Shown one piece after another: positions 31,653 through 35,506 of a stretch of 35,506 nucleotides of DNA (position 1 is its first letter; every line of letters begins with the position of its first letter). The DNA comes from Clostridia bacterium (lineage in GTDB: Bacteria > Bacillota > Clostridia > Christensenellales > Aristaeellaceae): NCBI GenBank assembly GCA_900769875.1, contig CAAGII010000073.1:1-35506 (forward strand), written 5' to 3'. The notes under the pieces are model-generated. The model did no database searches, was not told the DNA's origin, and saw nothing but the letters and a program-made list of their open reading frames with translations. Position numbers and translations under genes: made by a program.

Positions 31653-32983
31653 ATCTTCGCGGCGGTGAGCAGCTTGGGCAGGATGACGTACTCGTTGGCC
31701 TGATGGGCGAGATCCTCGTCGTCCGGGAACGCGGAGCCGAACGCCACGCCGCTCTTGAGCACCTTGGCATAGGTGCCGCCCCCGGTGCTTTCGGGCGCGG
31801 CGCTCTGTCCCGTCACCTCGGTGTAGGCGGCGAGCAGGCTTGTCACCAGCTCGCTGTCCGCGGGCACATGGTGGGGCGCCTTGATCTCGACATGCGTGGC
31901 CGTGACGCCGGGCAGATGCGCAAGCGCCGTGTCGCGCAGTGCCTCAAGATCGGCGGTGATGGGGCAGCGGCAGTCGAGGGACGCGACGATTTCATCGCCC
32001 TCCAGATGGAGGATGCCCATGTTGCACGTCAGCGCGCCGGACACGTCGTCCGCGCAGGCAATGCCAAGGGACGCGCCGTTGTGCTCCATACCCACCGCGT
32101 CCGCGAGGGTGCGCCACGCGCCCGTCGCGCCAAGCTCGCGCAGCGTCAGCAGCAGCATGCCGATGGCGTTGCGCCGCCCCTCCGGGTACGCGCTGTGACC
32201 GGGAATGCCCGTGGCGGTGATGCGCACGCCCTCCTGCGTGCATTCCGCGCGCACATCCAGCCCGGTGCGGGCGGCGAAGGCCTCCACCGCGCGCACGGTC
32301 GTGCCGTCGCCCTCCACCACGCACACGCTTTCGCCGGGTATCACGTTGATGCGCTCGCCCGTGCAGAGCCGCTTCACCCTCAGCCCGTCCTCAGGGGCGG
32401 GGGCGCGCAGCAGCATGTGCAGCATGCCCTTCTCCGTGTTGATGAGCGGGAAGGACGCGTCGGGCGAAAAGCCCAGCTCGGGCATGGCGGTGTGCGCGCT
32501 GTAGTACGCCATGTCCTCCCAGCCGGATTCCTCGTCGCACCCGAGGATCAGCCGGATGCCGCGGCGCAGCGGCACGCCCGCCTCGCGGATGGCGCGCATG
32601 GCGTACAGCGCCGCCACGGCGGGACCCTTGTCGTCGCTGGTGCCGCGCGCATAGAGCCTGTCGCCCACGCGCGTAGGCTCAAAGGGATCGGTCAGCCAGC
32701 CGTCGCCCGCGGGCACCACATCCAGATGCGCGAGTACGGCGATCAGCTCCTGATCTTCGCGGCCAAGGGTCGCGTCGCAGGCGTAGCCGTCAAAATCGCG
32801 CACGGTCAGCCCGATGGCGGCGCAGTCCTGCATGGCGATGTCGAGCATGGCGCGCACCTGAGCGCCAAAGGGCGCGCCGCTGAGCGCTTCGCCCTTCACA
32901 CTGGGCACGCGGAGCCAGCGGCAGAGCGTTTCGGCCATCTGCTCCTGATAGCTGTCAAGCAGCCGGTTTACCTGTTCGTTCAT
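31619..32983 (-). CDS. pepV: M20-family dipeptidase, PepV-like
   Basis: A 454-residue zinc-dependent dipeptidase that probably cleaves a broad range of dipeptides in the cytoplasm. Metal and catalytic residues: His86 and Asp88 (AHLDVVPAG), the bridging Asp117 in RGTSDDKGP, catalytic Glu151 followed by Glu152 (CDEESGWED), and a late His in DLAHQANEYV. TGIPGHSAYPEG is the lid/dimer-domain segment typical of PepV. Length fits PepV (about 460-470). ATG 32981-32983 follows GGAGGAAT. It lies 27 nt downstream of the 96-residue small protein gene and is probably in its operon. Its 3' end overlaps the convergent small basic protein frame. Confidence 0.92.
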   Translation of the reverse strand: MNEQVNRLLDSYQEQMAETLCRWLRVPSVKGEALSGAPFGAQVRAMLDIAMQDCAAIGLTVRDFDGYACDATLGREDQELIAVLAHLDVVPAGDGWLTDPFEPTRVGDRLYARGTSDDKGPAVAALYAMRAIREAGVPLRRGIRLILGCDEESGWEDMAYYSAHTAMPELGFSPDASFPLINTEKGMLHMLLRAPAPEDGLRVKRLCTGERINVIPGESVCVVEGDGTTVRAVEAFAARTGLDVRAECTQEGVRITATGIPGHSAYPEGRRNAIGMLLLTLRELGATGAWRTLADAVGMEHNGASLGIACADDVSGALTCNMGILHLEGDEIVASLDCRCPITADLEALRDTALAHLPGVTATHVEIKAPHHVPADSELVTSLLAAYTEVTGQSAAPESTGGGTYAKVLKSGVAFGSAFPDDEDLAHQANEYVILPKLLTAAKIYANALVRLAT

Positions 32984-33010
32984 GGTGATTCCTCCGTTTG
33001 CCGCAATGGC

Positions 33011-33301
33011 TCAGGCGTTGCGCGGGTCTTTGGAGCGGCGCCTGGGCGCGTCGGGGTCGATGTATTCGATTTCAAGCCGGTCAAAGTCCACGCTCTCCAT
33101 AAAGGCGTCGGGCTGAAACCGGGTCTGGCCATAGCTGTCCCAGTCGCGCTGGTTCTTGTCCAGCCACAGGGGCAGGCTGATGTCGAGGCGGTGGCAGGCG
33201 TTCTCCAGCGCCTGACGCGGGTCGTCGCGCGTGCAGGGCTCGACGGCCTGACGGTCGATTCGGTGATGACGGATGGTGCGTACCCACAGTGCTTCTGCCA
33301 T
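33011..33301 (-). CDS. Conserved small protein of unknown function
   Basis: A 96-residue soluble protein. It resembles small clostridial proteins of unknown function with the pattern LPLWLDKNQRDWDSYGQTRF followed by a Phe-Asp-x-Leu-Glu-Ile-Glu strand, here FDRLEIEYID. No catalytic motif, cysteine pair of note or membrane helix is present. The tail PDAPRRRSKDPRNA is basic and probably disordered. The start at 33301 has AAGGAGC upstream. It has its own promoter and is followed by pepV in the same direction. The function is unknown; I do not infer one from context. Confidence 0.8.
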   Translation of the reverse strand: MAEALWVRTIRHHRIDRQAVEPCTRDDPRQALENACHRLDISLPLWLDKNQRDWDSYGQTRFQPDAFMESVDFDRLEIEYIDPDAPRRRSKDPRNA

Positions 33302-33344
33302 ACTCTGCTCCTTGGATGGATGGAAAATGGAATGCCGCAGCGAT

Positions 33345-33374
33345 ATTCTACCACCATTTGCCCCGTGCCGTCAA
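33345..33374 (-). promoter_or_regulatory. Promoter of the small protein-pepV operon
   Basis: Minus strand: TTGACG (33369-33374), 18 bp, TAGAAT (33345-33350) preceded by TGG (extended -10). Confidence 0.75.
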
Positions 33375-33421
33375 TAACGCGGGCCATCTGCGCGCAGCGC
33401 GTGTAAATTTTTGCGCTGCCC

Positions 33422-33450
33422 TTGCCCGGGAGCGCGTCAGCCGTTATAAT
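33422..33450 (+). promoter_or_regulatory. Promoter of the C39-like peptidase/transpeptidase operon
   Basis: TTGCCC (33422-33427), 17 bp, TATAAT (33445-33450), 31 bp before the ATG. Confidence 0.8.
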
Positions 33451-33481
33451 GAGACTATTCTGATGAAGGACGGGTGGGGTC

Positions 33482-34306
33482 ATGAAGCGACTGCTTGGCC
33501 TGCTGCTCGCGGCGCTTTTCCTGATGGGCGCCGCGGCGGCGGAGGACGCGGCGGCGGGCGACGGGTACTACGACCTTGCGCAGCTTGTGTCGCTTGACGC
33601 GGGCGAAACGGCGGTGCTGCTGAATGCAAGCAGCTGGTATTCGGGCGACGCGGTGTATCGCGCAAACACGCAGCGGACGCTGCCGGGCTCGTGCGTTCTG
33701 CACTGCGTCTCGGTGATGCTGACCAACGCGCGCGGCAGCGCCGTTACGGCGCAGGAGGTAGCGCAGGCCAACAACGCGGGCGTGAAGGCCGCCTCATGGT
33801 CGGCCAACGTGACGTGGAGCAGGGTGGAAAAGCAGTTCGTGGCGCTCTTTGGCAGCGAAAGCCTCGTCGCCTTTGACAGGCAGCTGCGCCTTGAGGGCGT
33901 TGCGCGCGACGAGCGGCGGCAGCGGAAAATGGCCTACATCGCGTTTCTTGCGGAGCAATACGGGCGCGGCGTGGGCGTGCTTGTGCATTTCAACAGCTCA
34001 GGCAGCATCAATGGCGGCGGCAGACGGCACGGCGTGGTGGTGCTGGGCTATATCATGCGGGACGGGCGGGTGACCGATCTGCTCATCAGCGATTCGGCGA
34101 CGCCTGCGCCGCAGGGCGCGTGCGTGCGCATGAGCCGGAGCGTTGTTCCCCACAGCATGCTGGGCGACCGGGGGCTGAAAAACCGCACCCCGGAGGAGGC
34201 GCTGCTGCTGGCGATGGACGGCGCGGTCTCGTGCCGCTACCTGATGGGCGAGGATGATCCCGACGCGCAGCTGCTGGTGCTGAGCGCCGGTGTGGAGAGG
34301 GAGTAA
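33482..34306 (+). CDS. Secreted C39-like cysteine peptidase
   Basis: A 274-residue exported protein. The signal peptide is residues 1-20 (MKRLL, Leu/Ala core, AAAA-EDA). The order of motifs fits a papain-like C39-type fold: Cys71 in LPGSCVLHCVSVML at a helix start, His183 in RRHGVVVLGYI at a strand, and Asp204 in LISDSATP. It probably cuts or binds peptides outside the membrane, possibly wall peptides given the next gene. The Cys75 nearby may or may not be structural. ATG 33482 is preceded by GGTGGGG. The stop is 2 nt before the L,D-transpeptidase start, so the two are co-translated. Confidence 0.78.
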   Translation: MKRLLGLLLAALFLMGAAAAEDAAAGDGYYDLAQLVSLDAGETAVLLNASSWYSGDAVYRANTQRTLPGSCVLHCVSVMLTNARGSAVTAQEVAQANNAGVKAASWSANVTWSRVEKQFVALFGSESLVAFDRQLRLEGVARDERRQRKMAYIAFLAEQYGRGVGVLVHFNSSGSINGGGRRHGVVVLGYIMRDGRVTDLLISDSATPAPQGACVRMSRSVVPHSMLGDRGLKNRTPEEALLLAMDGAVSCRYLMGEDDPDAQLLVLSAGVERE

Positions 34307-34308
34307 GG

Positions 34309-35506
34309 ATGACCATGCGGAAAAGCAAGAAAACCCTGCGGCTGCTTGTGCTGCTGCTGCTGCTGCCCGCCGTCGCCCTTGGCGACACGCTGCGGCTGGA
34401 CGATACGGACATGGCGGTCAAGCGCATGCAGTCGCGCCTTGCGGTGCTGGACTACTACGCGGGCAACATCAGCGGTCATTTCGGAGAGCAGACGAGGGCG
34501 GCGGTCATGGCGTTCCAGCGCGACGCGGGGCTTCCCGAGAGCGGCGAGGCGGACGAGGAGACGCTGCGCCGCCTTTCGGCCATGCAGTACCGCCCCCTGC
34601 GCTACGGCATGAGCGGCGACGCGGTTACGCGCATGCAGACGCGGCTGACCGCCCTGAGCTATTTCACGGGCAAGATCAGCGGACACTATCTGGAGGCCAC
34701 GGAGAAGGCCGTGCGCGAGTTTCAGCACAAGATGGGGCTGCCCGCGACTGGCAGCGCCGACGAGCGCACGCTGGTGACGCTGTTTTCGCCCGAGGCGCGC
34801 GCAAGGGGCGAGAGCGCCGTGAGCGCCACAGCGCCGCCCACGGAGGCGCCCTCGCAGGATGTGCTGGCGGTGACCGACGGTGAGGACGACGCGCCCACCC
34901 CCGCGCCGACGCTGGGCTACACCACCATCTTGCAGAAGGGCGCGACCGGCGAGCGTGTGAAGCTGGTGCAGCAGCGGCTCATCGACCTGATGTACTACAC
35001 GGGCGATGTGACCGGCAGCTACCAGAACAAGACCATTGCCGCCGTGAAGAGCTTTCAGCAGATGAACGGACTCAGGGTCACCGGAAAGGTGGATGAGGAC
35101 ACCTGGAGCATGCTCTTCACACGCGGGCGCGCCGTGCCGCCGGACGCGACAGCGCGCCCCACCGCCGATCCCAAAACGCCGCCTTTTGCCGTGACGGTGG
35201 ACGTCAGCAATCAGGTGGTGACCGTGTACGGGCGCGACGCGGCGGGCGAGTATACGGTGGTGGTGCGGCAGATGCTCTGCTCCTCCGGCACCACGAAGAA
35301 CCCCAGCGACGTGGGCGACTGGAAGCTCAACGGACATACGGCGCGCTGGTGCTATTTCCCCAAATGGGGCGATTACGCGCAGTACTGGACGCGCATCAAC
35401 TCGTCCATCGCGTTCCACTCGGTGATTTACAATACCGTCAACAGCAGGGATCTGTCGGTCAAGAGCTACAGCGCCATCGGCTCGCGGGCGAGCCACGGCT
35501 GCATCC
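34309..35506 (+). CDS. L,D-transpeptidase (YkuD) with three peptidoglycan-binding repeats (cut by window end)
   Basis: 399 codons are visible; the 3' end lies outside the window. After a signal sequence (KSKKTLRLLVLLLLLPAVAL, about residues 5-25) come three PG_binding_1 repeats at about 30-90, 98-160 and 208-272, each with the ...AV..FQ...GL..TG..D..T pattern. A Ser/Ala/Thr/Pro linker (about 165-200) separates repeats 2 and 3. The YkuD domain starts near 292 (AVTVDVSNQVVTVY), with His370 and the SHGC motif, His396 and nucleophile Cys398, at the window end. It cross-links or modifies peptidoglycan stem peptides outside the membrane. ATG 34309 (5 nt after GGGAG) is preferred over ATG 34315. Confidence 0.93.
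   Translation, partial: MTMRKSKKTLRLLVLLLLLPAVALGDTLRLDDTDMAVKRMQSRLAVLDYYAGNISGHFGEQTRAAVMAFQRDAGLPESGEADEETLRRLSAMQYRPLRYGMSGDAVTRMQTRLTALSYFTGKISGHYLEATEKAVREFQHKMGLPATGSADERTLVTLFSPEARARGESAVSATAPPTEAPSQDVLAVTDGEDDAPTPAPTLGYTTILQKGATGERVKLVQQRLIDLMYYTGDVTGSYQNKTIAAVKSFQQMNGLRVTGKVDEDTWSMLFTRGRAVPPDATARPTADPKTPPFAVTVDVSNQVVTVYGRDAAGEYTVVVRQMLCSSGTTKNPSDVGDWKLNGHTARWCYFPKWGDYAQYWTRINSSIAFHSVIYNTVNSRDLSVKSYSAIGSRASHGCI

Overview
This 35.5 kb window is GC-rich, densely coding bacterial chromosome. Nearly every gene has a strong GGAGG-type ribosome binding site, intrinsic hairpin terminators are frequent, and promoters are close to the sigma-A consensus (TTGACA-like, 17 bp, TATAAT, often with a TGn extension). 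Together with the gene content (PepV-type dipeptidase, short Bacillus-type NagB, AsnA, single-layer cell-wall enzymes, clostridial-type sugar-binding protein), this suggests a high-GC member of the Clostridia (Bacillota), perhaps a gut or rumen anaerobe. That placement is inference; there is no rRNA. No tRNA, CRISPR array, insertion sequence or prophage was found.

Layout. 1-1737: 3' end of leuS and a secreted protein of unknown function. 1809-6637: an HAD hydrolase and a LysR regulator on the minus strand, divergent from a three-gene Gld-type ABC transporter operon. 6740-9320: an overlapping iron-type alcohol dehydrogenase and aldehyde dehydrogenase pair. 9434-13519 (minus): a UDP-sugar pyrophosphorylase, a DRE-TIM synthase of the isopropylmalate/Re-citrate synthase type, and an aspartate-type aminotransferase. 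13890-15727: a secreted CHAP-like protein and asnA. 15798-19899 (minus): a complete iron-type ABC importer (binding protein, fused permease, ATPase) from one consensus promoter, with large RNA hairpins after the binding-protein gene. 20005-21735 (minus): a GH63-like glycosidase and a half-size EamA transporter.

21951-22568 is a cysteine-containing secreted protein with a strong promoter and terminator. 22747-27311 holds purA, a small hisH-hisF-hisC cluster, and a DsbA/FrnE-like protein whose promoter overlaps the hisC stop codon. nagB (minus) and deoC (plus) diverge at 28.1-28.3 kb. An orphan C-terminal fragment of a sugar-binding protein follows deoC. 29929-33301 carries a serine hydrolase, a small basic protein gene, a PepV-like dipeptidase and a conserved small protein. 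The window closes with a secreted C39-like cysteine peptidase and a three-repeat L,D-transpeptidase cut by the window end.

The most unusual feature is the small gene at 31419-31652. Its only in-frame stop codon lies about 50 nt beyond a very strong intrinsic terminator that sits inside the reading frame, so most transcripts should lack a stop codon. That is the architecture of the ribosome-rescue factors ArfA (E. coli) and BrfA (B. subtilis), and the product is short and strongly basic. It is a candidate new rescue factor of this lineage; a lost stop codon is the main alternative.
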